Positions 1-6,033 of a stretch of 6,341 nt of DNA are shown in pieces. The notes under the pieces are model-generated. The model saw only the letters and a list, made by a program, of their open reading frames with translations. It was not told the origin of the DNA and did not search any database. Source of the stretch: Limnohabitans sp. GTDB taxonomy: Bacteria; Pseudomonadota; Gammaproteobacteria; Burkholderiales; Burkholderiaceae_C. Every line of letters begins with the position of its first letter. Within the stretch, counting starts at the first letter, position 1. A program made the translations under genes and the position numbers. The stretch covers positions 1 to 6,341 of the forward strand of contig VEQI01000207.1 in assembly GCA_018883305.1 (NCBI GenBank), in the 5' to 3' direction.

Positions 1-732
1 CTGCTGAATGGTGTCCGACCACACGCCCGTGGCGTTGATCACGCATCTGGCCATCACCTCATGCGTGATGCCCGTCTCAACATCGCGACAAGTCAAGCCC
101 TGGAGCTGGCCTTGATGCTGGATCAGCCCCGTGACAGGGCAATGGTTGAGCACGCATGCGCCCTTCAAGGCGGCGGTGCGCACCACCGCCAACACCATGC
201 GGGCATCGTCGAATTGACCATCCCAGTAACGGATGCCCCCGCACAGCCCTTCATCATTCAAAGTGGGCACAGCGGCATGAACATCGGCGGCACTCAACCA
301 ACGCGTTTTGCCTGCGGACGCCTGACCAGCCATGGCGTCGTACAGTCTCAGGCCCAAGCCATAAAACAGTTGGTCCCACCGCTGGTAGGCGGGAATGACA
401 AACGACAGTGGCTGCGCCAGATGGGGGGCGTTGTCAAAAAAATATTGACGCTCATGCAACGCGTCCCGCACCAGGCTCCACTGTCCCTGGGCCAAATACC
501 GGACGCCACCGTGCACCAGCTTGGTGGCACGCGAGGATGTCCCCTTGGCGAGGTCATGGGCCTCAAGCAAGACCGTGGAGTAACCCCGAACCGCTGCTTC
601 CAGCGCAATGCCCGCGCCGGTGGCGCCACCGCCAATCACGGCCACATCGAACGGACCGGCCTGGCGCAGCCGATCAAACAGATGCTCCCGCTGGGTGGAA
701 AGGGGTCCTGCAAGTGTCAAGGCACACACCAT
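1..732 (-). CDS. glpD: FAD-dependent glycerol-3-phosphate dehydrogenase, N-terminal part (cut by window edge)
   Basis: The minus strand reads open from an ATG at 732-730 to the left edge, giving 244 codons and no stop. About half of a roughly 500-residue enzyme is present. The family oxidises sn-glycerol 3-phosphate to dihydroxyacetone phosphate at the inner face of the cytoplasmic membrane and passes electrons to quinone. Visible marks are the FAD-binding Rossmann motif near residues 32-42 (VIGGGATGAGI; Gly34, Gly36, Gly39), an acidic residue ending the second strand (LLEAHDL), then TSSRATKLVHGGVRYL near residues 65-80, which closely matches the GlpD block TSSASSKLIHGGLRYL, a DDAR block, and NATGVW near the edge. 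There are about 27 residues before the FAD motif, more than in E. coli GlpD. A GGAGG sequence lies 21 nt before the ATG, too far for an ordinary ribosome site, so the start is uncertain. The gene is divergent from the CoA-transferase and probably unrelated to its function. Family assignment is firm. Confidence 0.9.
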   Translation of the reverse strand, partial: MVCALTLAGPLSTQREHLFDRLRQAGPFDVAVIGGGATGAGIALEAAVRGYSTVLLEAHDLAKGTSSRATKLVHGGVRYLAQGQWSLVRDALHERQYFFDNAPHLAQPLSFVIPAYQRWDQLFYGLGLRLYDAMAGQASAGKTRWLSAADVHAAVPTLNDEGLCGGIRYWDGQFDDARMVLAVVRTAALKGACVLNHCPVTGLIQHQGQLQGLTCRDVETGITHEVMARCVINATGVWSDTIQQ

Positions 733-802
733 GGATGGGTCACAGACAGATGACCTCCAGTGTAAGTCGTCTATCACGACATCTCCCGTGGGCGACAGCC
801 TG

Positions 803-831
803 ATCTGCAAGACTTCGCATACCATGCAGAT
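803..831. promoter_or_regulatory. Inverted-repeat region upstream of the CoA-transferase, candidate operator
   Basis: Two nested symmetries are seen. ATCTGCA (803-809) and TGCAGAT (825-831) form a perfect 7-bp inverted repeat with a 15-nt spacer. Inside it, TCTGCAA (804-810), four bases, then TCGCATA (815-821) resembles the perfect palindrome at 3142-3160 at 12 of 14 half-site positions. The inner site ends 37 nt before the ATG at 859. It lies in the divergent region shared with glpD, so it could act on either gene. A regulator-binding role is inferred from symmetry, position and recurrence only. No convincing sigma-70 promoter was recognised here. Confidence 0.4.
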
Positions 832-858
832 AAACAAGGATTCACACCCCACTTGACA

Positions 859-2076
859 ATGCTTTCGTCCCCTGCCCCCGCCAACCGTCCACGCCAGCAA
901 CTGGAGGGCATTCGTGTCGTTGACCTGACACGCATCCTGGCAGGGCCCTTTTGCACCTTGCACCTGGCGGACCTGGGCGCCGAAGTCATCAAGATCGAAC
1001 CGCCGGAAGGCGATCCGATTCGTGCACAAGGCCACGGCCATGCGGGTCTGAGCTGGTATTTCGCCGCCTTCAACCGCAACAAACGATCGGTCCGCCTGGA
1101 TCTGCGCAGCCCTGGGGGCATGGCTGCTTTGCGCAAACTGATTGCCACCGCCGATGTCGTGGTGGACAACTTTCGCCCCGACGTGATGGAACACATGGGC
1201 CTGGACTGGACCACGTTGCAAACCCTCTCCCCTGGCCTGATCCACACCAGCATCAACGGGTTCGGCGAAACCGGGCCCTATGCCCAGCGTCCTTCCTTCG
1301 ATTTCATTGCGCAAGCCATGAGCGGATTCATGTCGCTCAATGGCAATGCCCAAACCGGCCCATTGCGCACTGGGGTGCCCATCAGCGACCTGGTGGCGGG
1401 CACTTATGCGGCGCTGGGCACGGTGGCTGCGCTGGTGCGACGTGGTCAGACCGGGGAAGGTGAACGCGTGAGCACCTCCTTGGTGGACGGGTTGATGAGC
1501 ATGGGGGCGTTCTTTGCCTCCAATTTTTTGGCCACGGGCGAGTTGCCGCAAGCCAACGGCAATGACCATGGCCTGGTGGCGCCCTACGGTTTGTTCTCGG
1601 CGGCAGACGGTGAAATCGCCATCGCCCCGTCCAACGACGGCGTCTACTTCAAATTGCTCAAGGCACTGAACCTGTCTCATCTGAAGGATGATGCGCGTTT
1701 TGCCTCCAACGCCTTGCGCGTGCAGCATCGTGCCGAGATCAATGCCCAGATCAACGACGCCCTGCGATCACATTCGCGAGCCCACTGGATCGATGTCCTC
1801 AACGCGGCGGGTGTGCCTGCCGGCACCGTGCAAACCTTGGCAGGCGCCTACGCCGACCCACAAGTACACCACCAGCAGATGGTGATGGACGTGGAGCACC
1901 CGGGCCATGGCACGGTCAAGATGCTGGGCTTTCCTATCAAGTTCACGCAAAGTCCTTGCGAGGTGCGCTTGCCCGCACCCGATCTGGGCGCTGACACGCA
2001 GGCCGTGCTGCGTGAACTGGGTTACGACGACGAACAGATTCGCCAATTGAATACCTCACAGGAGACAACCTCATGA
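859..2076 (+). CDS. CaiB/BaiF (class III) CoA-transferase
   Basis: From the ATG this encodes 405 residues, the usual family length. Class III CoA-transferases move CoA between carboxylic acids through an enzyme aspartyl-CoA thioester, in the cytoplasm, as interlocked dimers. The N-terminus carries the family block LEGIRVVDLTRILAGPFCT followed by LADLGAEVIKIEPP. Next come a NKRSVRLDL block, DVVVDNFRPDVMEHMGLD, and GETGPYAQRPSFDFIAQAMSG. The segment GVPISDLVAG holds the expected catalytic aspartate, Asp177 counted from this ATG. The C-terminus ends in PDLGADTQAVLRELGYDDEQI, the usual closing helix. An in-frame TTG at 853 would add two residues; AAGGA at 836-840 is 12 nt from that TTG and 18 nt from the ATG, so the start is not settled. 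The stop overlaps the receptor start by ATGA, indicating an operon and coupled translation. The acid substrate cannot be read from the sequence; adjacency to a Bug receptor suggests an imported carboxylate. Confidence 0.93.
   Translation: MLSSPAPANRPRQQLEGIRVVDLTRILAGPFCTLHLADLGAEVIKIEPPEGDPIRAQGHGHAGLSWYFAAFNRNKRSVRLDLRSPGGMAALRKLIATADVVVDNFRPDVMEHMGLDWTTLQTLSPGLIHTSINGFGETGPYAQRPSFDFIAQAMSGFMSLNGNAQTGPLRTGVPISDLVAGTYAALGTVAALVRRGQTGEGERVSTSLVDGLMSMGAFFASNFLATGELPQANGNDHGLVAPYGLFSAADGEIAIAPSNDGVYFKLLKALNLSHLKDDARFASNALRVQHRAEINAQINDALRSHSRAHWIDVLNAAGVPAGTVQTLAGAYADPQVHHQQMVMDVEHPGHGTVKMLGFPIKFTQSPCEVRLPAPDLGADTQAVLRELGYDDEQIRQLNTSQETTS
2060..2064 (+). promoter_or_regulatory. Strong ribosome binding site for the Bug receptor
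   Basis: AGGAG lies 8 nt before the ATG at 2073, inside the last codons of the CoA-transferase gene. It is the clearest Shine-Dalgarno sequence in the window and fixes the receptor start. With the ATGA overlap it allows both fresh initiation and reinitiation, fitting a receptor made in excess over the enzyme. Confidence 0.8.
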
Positions 2077-3056
2077 ACATCCGCCACTTCCTCCAGGTCA
2101 TCACACTGGCGATGACGTCTGTCCTGCCCTTGACTGTCCTGGCACAAGACTACCCCAGCAAGCCCATCAAACTGCTGATCCCCTTCACTCCCGGGGGTGG
2201 CACCGACTTCGTGTCGCGCGTGGTGGCCAATGCCTTGTCTGAAAGCACCAAATGGCAAGTGGTGCCGGAAAATCGACCAGGTGCTGCCGGCAATCTGGCC
2301 ATTGCCCAGGCCGCCCTGGCTGCACCGGATGGCTACACCATCGTGATGGGTCAGTCTGACAACATGGCGTTGGGCCCGCATCTCTACAGCAACGTGGGCT
2401 ACGACACCGTCAAGAGTTTTGCGCCCATCGTGCACGTCACCGAAGCGCCGTTGGCCATTGTGAGCAGCAACGCCCCCGGCCCCGGTTCACTGGCCACCTT
2501 GTCTGATGTACTGGCCAAGGGCAAGACCGCCGTGGGGTTGAACTGGGCCACCGCCGGCAATGGCAGCATGGGCCACTTGTTTGGCGAACGACTGCGCATG
2601 ACCGCCGGCTTGAAACTGGTGCAGGTGCCTTACAAGGGTGCCGCCCCTGCCCTGACCGAGGTGATCGCCGGTCAGGTGGATGTGGCCATCATGTCTGTAC
2701 CCTCGGTGCTGCCGCTGGCCAAGGGCGGCAAGCTCAAGCCCGTGGCCGTGACCACCGGTAAGCGCTCCGCCATGCTGCCGGACACACCTACCCTGGCCGA
2801 GGCAGGTGTCAAAGGGCTGGACACGGCCATCTGGCTGGGCCTGTTTGCACCCGCTGGTACACCACCGGCGATCGTGGCTCGATTGAATGCGGAGATCAAC
2901 AAGGTGCTGCAGCAGCCGGAGGTGCGCGAAAAAATCATGGCTGGTGGCGCCACGCCTGTAGGCGGCACGCCAGATGACTTTGCGGCCTTTGTGCGCAAGG
3001 ACTTCACCCAGTGGGGTGAGGTGGTGAAGGCCGCCGACATCAAGCTCAGCCAGTAA
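2073..3056 (+). CDS. Bug/TctC-family periplasmic substrate-binding protein
   Basis: This encodes 327 residues, typical of the family. Bug proteins are periplasmic receptors that bind small carboxylates or amides, sometimes feeding tripartite tricarboxylate (TctABC) transporters and often encoded alone. A Sec signal peptide is seen: Arg4/His5, a hydrophobic stretch, and V-L-A at 22-24 before Gln25. The mature part begins DYPSKPIKLLIPFTPGGGTD (residues 26-45), the ligand-pocket loop of the family. Further blocks are ENRPGAAGN (66-74), APDGYT, VPYKGAAPALTEVIAGQVD (185-203), and AGTPPAIVARLNAEINKVL near the C-terminus. It starts inside the CoA-transferase stop (ATGA) and has its own strong AGGAG. 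No TctA or TctB membrane gene lies in the window, so it is an orphan receptor as far as can be seen. Its ligand is unknown; an acid acted on by the neighbouring CoA-transferase is the natural guess. Confidence 0.93.
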   Translation: MNIRHFLQVITLAMTSVLPLTVLAQDYPSKPIKLLIPFTPGGGTDFVSRVVANALSESTKWQVVPENRPGAAGNLAIAQAALAAPDGYTIVMGQSDNMALGPHLYSNVGYDTVKSFAPIVHVTEAPLAIVSSNAPGPGSLATLSDVLAKGKTAVGLNWATAGNGSMGHLFGERLRMTAGLKLVQVPYKGAAPALTEVIAGQVDVAIMSVPSVLPLAKGGKLKPVAVTTGKRSAMLPDTPTLAEAGVKGLDTAIWLGLFAPAGTPPAIVARLNAEINKVLQQPEVREKIMAGGATPVGGTPDDFAAFVRKDFTQWGEVVKAADIKLSQ

Positions 3057-3098
3057 ACCTGATCAAAAGTATCGATCCTGTCTATCGTTGCAGAGTTC

Positions 3099-3116
3099 AA
3101 CGGGCAACCCGTTTTT
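3099..3116 (+). terminator. Likely intrinsic terminator after the CoA-transferase/receptor unit
   Basis: AACGGG (3099-3104) and CCCGTT (3108-3113) form a perfect 6-bp stem with a CAA loop, and the right arm runs into a tract of five T (3112-3116). It sits 43 nt after the receptor stop codon at 3056, before the palindrome at 3142-3160. The stem is short and two of its pairs are A-T, so termination may be partial. Confidence 0.55.
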
Positions 3117-3141
3117 CTGGCGGGGTTTCCACCCATTGTGA

Positions 3142-3160
3142 TATGCAATAGCTTTGCATA
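3142..3160. promoter_or_regulatory. Perfect palindromic site before the rhodanese gene, candidate operator
   Basis: TATGCAA (3142-3148), five bases (TAGCT), then TTGCATA (3154-3160) is a perfect 7+5+7 inverted repeat. It lies between the terminator and the start at 3196, with 35 nt between its end and the ATG. A near copy lies at 804-821 at almost the same distance from its gene. Size and symmetry suit a dimeric repressor or activator of the GntR or LysR kind, but no regulator gene is present to match. A TTG at 3154 that would extend the next reading frame falls inside the right arm, which argues against that TTG as a start. Confidence 0.5.
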
Positions 3161-3195
3161 ACGTTGCCGCTGCTACGGCGGCATCGAAAGTTTTC

Positions 3196-4830
3196 ATGTC
3201 ACCTTCCACCTCCCAATCAGCATCACGAATGACCACTTCTGCCGACGTCGAGCCCCACACCCTGAAAGCCTGGCTGCATGATGGCCAGGAGATTGCGCTG
3301 CTCGATGTTCGAGAGGCCGGCCAGTTTGGCGAATCGCACCTGTTCTACGCCATCCCCCTGCCCTACAGCCGACTGGAAATGGGCATTCGCAGGCTGGTGC
3401 CGCGCTTCAACACGCGCGTGGTGGTCTATGACTCGGGCTCGGAAGGCGTGGCTGTGAAGGCGGTGCAACGCATGCAAGCGTTAGGCTACTCACAGGTATA
3501 TGTGCTTCGAGGCGGCACAGCCGCCTGGGCCGCTGCGGGACATGTGTTGTTTCAAGGCGTGAACCTGCCCTCCAAAACCTTCGGCGAACTGGTGGAGCAT
3601 CACCTGGGCACACCGCACATCACGGCACAGGAGTTGGCCCAACGACAAGCTCGCGGGGACAACCTGGTGGTACTGGACGGGCGGCCGCTGTCGGAGTTTG
3701 CCAAGATGAACATCCCCGGCGGCATCTGCTGTCCCAATGGAGAGCTGGCATTGCGCATCGGTCAGATGGCGCCGGATCCCAACACCACGGTGGTCATCAA
3801 TTGCGCCGGGCGCACACGCAGCATCATTGGCGCGCAAACCTTGATCAACATGGGAATCCCCAATCCGGTGCTGGCGCTCAAAAATGGCACACAGGGCTGG
3901 TATCTGGTGGATCTGCCTCTGGAGCACGGCAACCGGCGACGCCACCCGCTGACGCCACCTGAAGAGGACTTGTCCGCGCGCCGCGCGCAAGCCAGCGCAC
4001 TGGCCCAACGACATGGCGCCACTATGGTCACGGCGCCCGAGGTGCAGTCCTGGTTGCAAGCAACGGACCGAAGCTGCTTCGTCCTGGATGTGCGAACCCC
4101 GGAGGAATTTGCCCAGGGAAGTCTGGCCGGGGCACAGAGTGCGCCGGGTGGGCAGCTCCTGCAAGCCACCGATCAATACGTGGGCGTTCGCGGCGCCCGT
4201 CTGGTGCTGGTGGACGACGATGGTGTGCGCGCGCCCGTGGTGGCCAGCTGGCTACGGCAGATGGGCTGGCAAGCGCATGTGCTTCAAGACGGTGTGCGAG
4301 CTCACCTGGATGCCATTCCAGTTGCCCGCCAACCTGCCCCCATCTCCCACGCAACACCGCTCTCGGTCGCCGAAGCGGCTCGACGGCAGCAGGCCGGCCA
4401 ACTGACCGTGCTGGACCTGCGAGCCAGCTTTGCCTATCGGACGGCCCATCTCCCAGGGTCAGTGTGGTCCATTCGCCCACAGGTGGTCGCGCAACTGCAG
4501 TCCATGAAGCAGGCGGCCGATCTTGCCGTCCTGCTCGTGGCTGATGAACCAGACGTGGCCCACCTGGCCGCCTTGGACTTGACCGAAGCCGGCTACGGGC
4601 CGGTGCATCTGCTGGAAGGCGGCTTGCAGGCATGGAGCGCGGCAGGCCACGCCGTCCACAGCAGCCCGGCCAATCCGCCCGATGCGCAATGCATCGATTA
4701 CCTCTTCTTTGTGCATGATCGCCATGACGGCAACAAGGAAGCAGCACGCCGCTACCTGGACTGGGAAACCGGCCTGCTGGCGCAGTTGGACGCCGACGAG
4801 CTGGCCGGCTTTCACGTGATGGCGCCATGA
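3196..4830 (+). CDS. Four-domain rhodanese (sulfurtransferase) protein with one catalytic cysteine and a conserved-looking tail
   Basis: From the ATG at 3196 this encodes 544 residues. No signal peptide is seen, so it is probably cytoplasmic. Four rhodanese domains follow one another, at about residues 18-122, 142-245, 277-372 and 386-488, each with a D-[VLG]-R strand and most with a GG..AW or G..GW end. Rhodaneses carry sulfane sulfur on a loop cysteine (CxxGxR). Only domain 2 has it: Cys203 in CAGRTRS. The equivalent position is Asp79 in domain 1 (YDSGSEG), Asp340 in domain 3 (VDDDGVR) and Ala449 in domain 4 (VADEPD). A tail of about 55 residues follows, with Cys499 and DYLFFVHDRHDGN (501-513) then a charged helix. 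In-frame TTG 3154 and ATG 3229 are alternative starts; none has a good ribosome site (only GAAAG, 5 nt before 3196). The stop overlaps the lyase start by ATGA. Handling sulfur released by the lyase is the inferred role. Confidence 0.9.
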   Translation: MSPSTSQSASRMTTSADVEPHTLKAWLHDGQEIALLDVREAGQFGESHLFYAIPLPYSRLEMGIRRLVPRFNTRVVVYDSGSEGVAVKAVQRMQALGYSQVYVLRGGTAAWAAAGHVLFQGVNLPSKTFGELVEHHLGTPHITAQELAQRQARGDNLVVLDGRPLSEFAKMNIPGGICCPNGELALRIGQMAPDPNTTVVINCAGRTRSIIGAQTLINMGIPNPVLALKNGTQGWYLVDLPLEHGNRRRHPLTPPEEDLSARRAQASALAQRHGATMVTAPEVQSWLQATDRSCFVLDVRTPEEFAQGSLAGAQSAPGGQLLQATDQYVGVRGARLVLVDDDGVRAPVVASWLRQMGWQAHVLQDGVRAHLDAIPVARQPAPISHATPLSVAEAARRQQAGQLTVLDLRASFAYRTAHLPGSVWSIRPQVVAQLQSMKQAADLAVLLVADEPDVAHLAALDLTEAGYGPVHLLEGGLQAWSAAGHAVHSSPANPPDAQCIDYLFFVHDRHDGNKEAARRYLDWETGLLAQLDADELAGFHVMAP

Positions 4831-5993
4831 GCAAGGGACGCCTCACCGGACTGGTGCATGCAGGACGCGAAGGCGCCGGCAGCGGCACCCGCCCCGTCAA
4901 TCCGCCTGTGATGCGGGCCAGCACGGTGGTGTTTGACACCATGGCCGACTGGCGCAGCACTCGTCAACGCCGCGACACCGAACAGGTGCTGAGCTACGGC
5001 GCCCGCGGCACGCACACCACGTTTGCCTTGGAGAACGCCCTGACCGAACTGGAGGGTGGCTATAGAACCAAACTCTATTCCACCGGACTGGCAGCCGCTG
5101 GCATGGTGTTGCTGGCCTGCCTGCGACCAGGGGACCATCTGCTGATCACGGACTCGGTGTATCAGCCGGTGCGCGCCCTTTGCCACGAACTGCTCACGCC
5201 CATGGGCATTGCCTGCGAGTTCTATGCTGCGGATGGCCATGACCTTGCCGCACGCCTGCGTGACAACACACGAATGATTTATGCCGAGGTGCCGGGCTCG
5301 CTGCTCAATGAGATGGTCGATTTGTCGCAGTTGTCCGCCCTGGCCCGATCAGCAGGTGCCTGGCTGGCGGTGGACAACACCTGGGCCTCGGGCTGGCTGT
5401 TCAACCCGCTGGCCCATGGCGCAGATATCTCCATCTTGGCCGTGACCAAATACATCGCGGGTCACTCGGACGTGATGATGGGCGCGGCCGTGTGCAACGA
5501 GCGCGCCTACCCCGTGGTGGCCCGCATGGCTGAAGCCATGGGTCAGACCGTCAGCCCCGATGACGCGGCCCTGGCCTTACGCGGGCTGCGCACCTTGCCC
5601 ACACGCATGGATCAACACGCCCGTCACGCCATGGCCGTAGCGACCTGGCTTCAATCACGCCCCGAGGTGGGACGGGTGTTTTATCCGGCGTTGACCGATG
5701 ATCCTGGCCATGCGCTGTGGCAGCGCGATTTCCGGGGAGCCAACGGACTGCTGAGTTTTGAGCTGAAAGGCCACTCGCCGTCATCGCGTGATGATTTCAT
5801 CGACCGCTTGTCCTTGTTTGGCATTGGCGCTTCCTGGGGCGGGTTTGAAAGCCTGGTGATTCCGGTGGATGTGGCGACGGCCCGCAGTGTGCAGGCTTGG
5901 CCACACCTGGGGCCCTGTGTCCGTCTTCACATTGGTCTGGAAGACCCGGAGGACCTGATCCGTGATCTGGCCCAGGCGCTTGAGCGTTCATAG
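4827..5993 (+). CDS. metC: PLP-dependent cystathionine beta-lyase-like C-S lyase (MetC type)
   Basis: This encodes 388 residues, close to the 395 of E. coli MetC. The family (Cys/Met metabolism PLP enzymes, fold type I) cleaves C-S bonds of cystathionine, cystine or related substrates, giving a thiol, pyruvate and ammonia, as a cytoplasmic tetramer. The N-terminus reads VHAGR and VNPPVMRASTVVFD as in MetC. Aligned with E. coli MetC, Tyr57 matches Tyr56, Tyr112 matches Tyr111, Asp183 matches Asp185, Lys208 (TKYIAGHSDVMMG) matches the Schiff-base Lys210, and Arg366 matches the carboxylate-binding Arg372. SWGGFESL (336-343) is the beta-lyase block. The residue matching Arg58, which holds the PLP phosphate across the subunit interface, is Ala59 (YGARGT). 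The start overlaps the rhodanese stop by ATGA with no strong ribosome site, so translation is probably coupled. A role in methionine synthesis is possible, but the context favours breakdown of a sulfur compound. Confidence 0.88.
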   Translation: MSKGRLTGLVHAGREGAGSGTRPVNPPVMRASTVVFDTMADWRSTRQRRDTEQVLSYGARGTHTTFALENALTELEGGYRTKLYSTGLAAAGMVLLACLRPGDHLLITDSVYQPVRALCHELLTPMGIACEFYAADGHDLAARLRDNTRMIYAEVPGSLLNEMVDLSQLSALARSAGAWLAVDNTWASGWLFNPLAHGADISILAVTKYIAGHSDVMMGAAVCNERAYPVVARMAEAMGQTVSPDDAALALRGLRTLPTRMDQHARHAMAVATWLQSRPEVGRVFYPALTDDPGHALWQRDFRGANGLLSFELKGHSPSSRDDFIDRLSLFGIGASWGGFESLVIPVDVATARSVQAWPHLGPCVRLHIGLEDPEDLIRDLAQALERS

Positions 5994-6033
5994 GCATCAA
6001 GCCCCCTTCACTTTCGCTTTGTTGCATCAAACC

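Noticed and set aside
61..753. A 230-codon plus-strand frame at the left end.
   Set aside because: It is antisense to a clear glpD reading frame and resembles no family.
766..780. GTCGT-CTATC-ACGAC, a 5-bp inverted repeat in the divergent region; GTCTATC recurs at 3080-3086.
   Set aside because: The arms are short and the second copy lacks the symmetry, so it is not better than chance. Worth keeping in mind if a regulator is found.
853..858. TTGACA, a perfect match to the sigma-70 -35 box.
   Set aside because: It abuts the likely ATG at 859, and nothing like a -10 box lies 16-18 nt downstream, so a promoter here would be inside the gene. Taken as chance.
3154..3195. TTG start for the rhodanese gene, adding 14 residues.
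   Set aside because: The TTG lies inside the palindrome, has no ribosome site, and the added residues (MHNVAAATAASKVF) match no part of a rhodanese domain.
3635..4013. The 13-mer TGGCCCAACGACA occurs at 3635-3647 and 4001-4013, in the same frame of the rhodanese gene.
   Set aside because: One 13-base repeat in a window this size is not improbable, and the surrounding residues (AQRQARG and AQRHGAT) differ after the shared bases. Not evidence of recent duplication.
4028..4960. A 310-codon open frame on the minus strand opposite the rhodanese and lyase genes.
   Set aside because: It is rich in Arg and Pro, has no recognisable domain, and lies opposite two well-supported genes. Long antisense frames are expected in GC-rich coding DNA.
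5994..6033. Possible terminator or independent promoter between the lyase and the second receptor.
   Set aside because: No hairpin with a T tract is seen. TTTG-N6-CAAA at 6019-6031 is too weak to call. Read-through into the receptor is the simpler reading.
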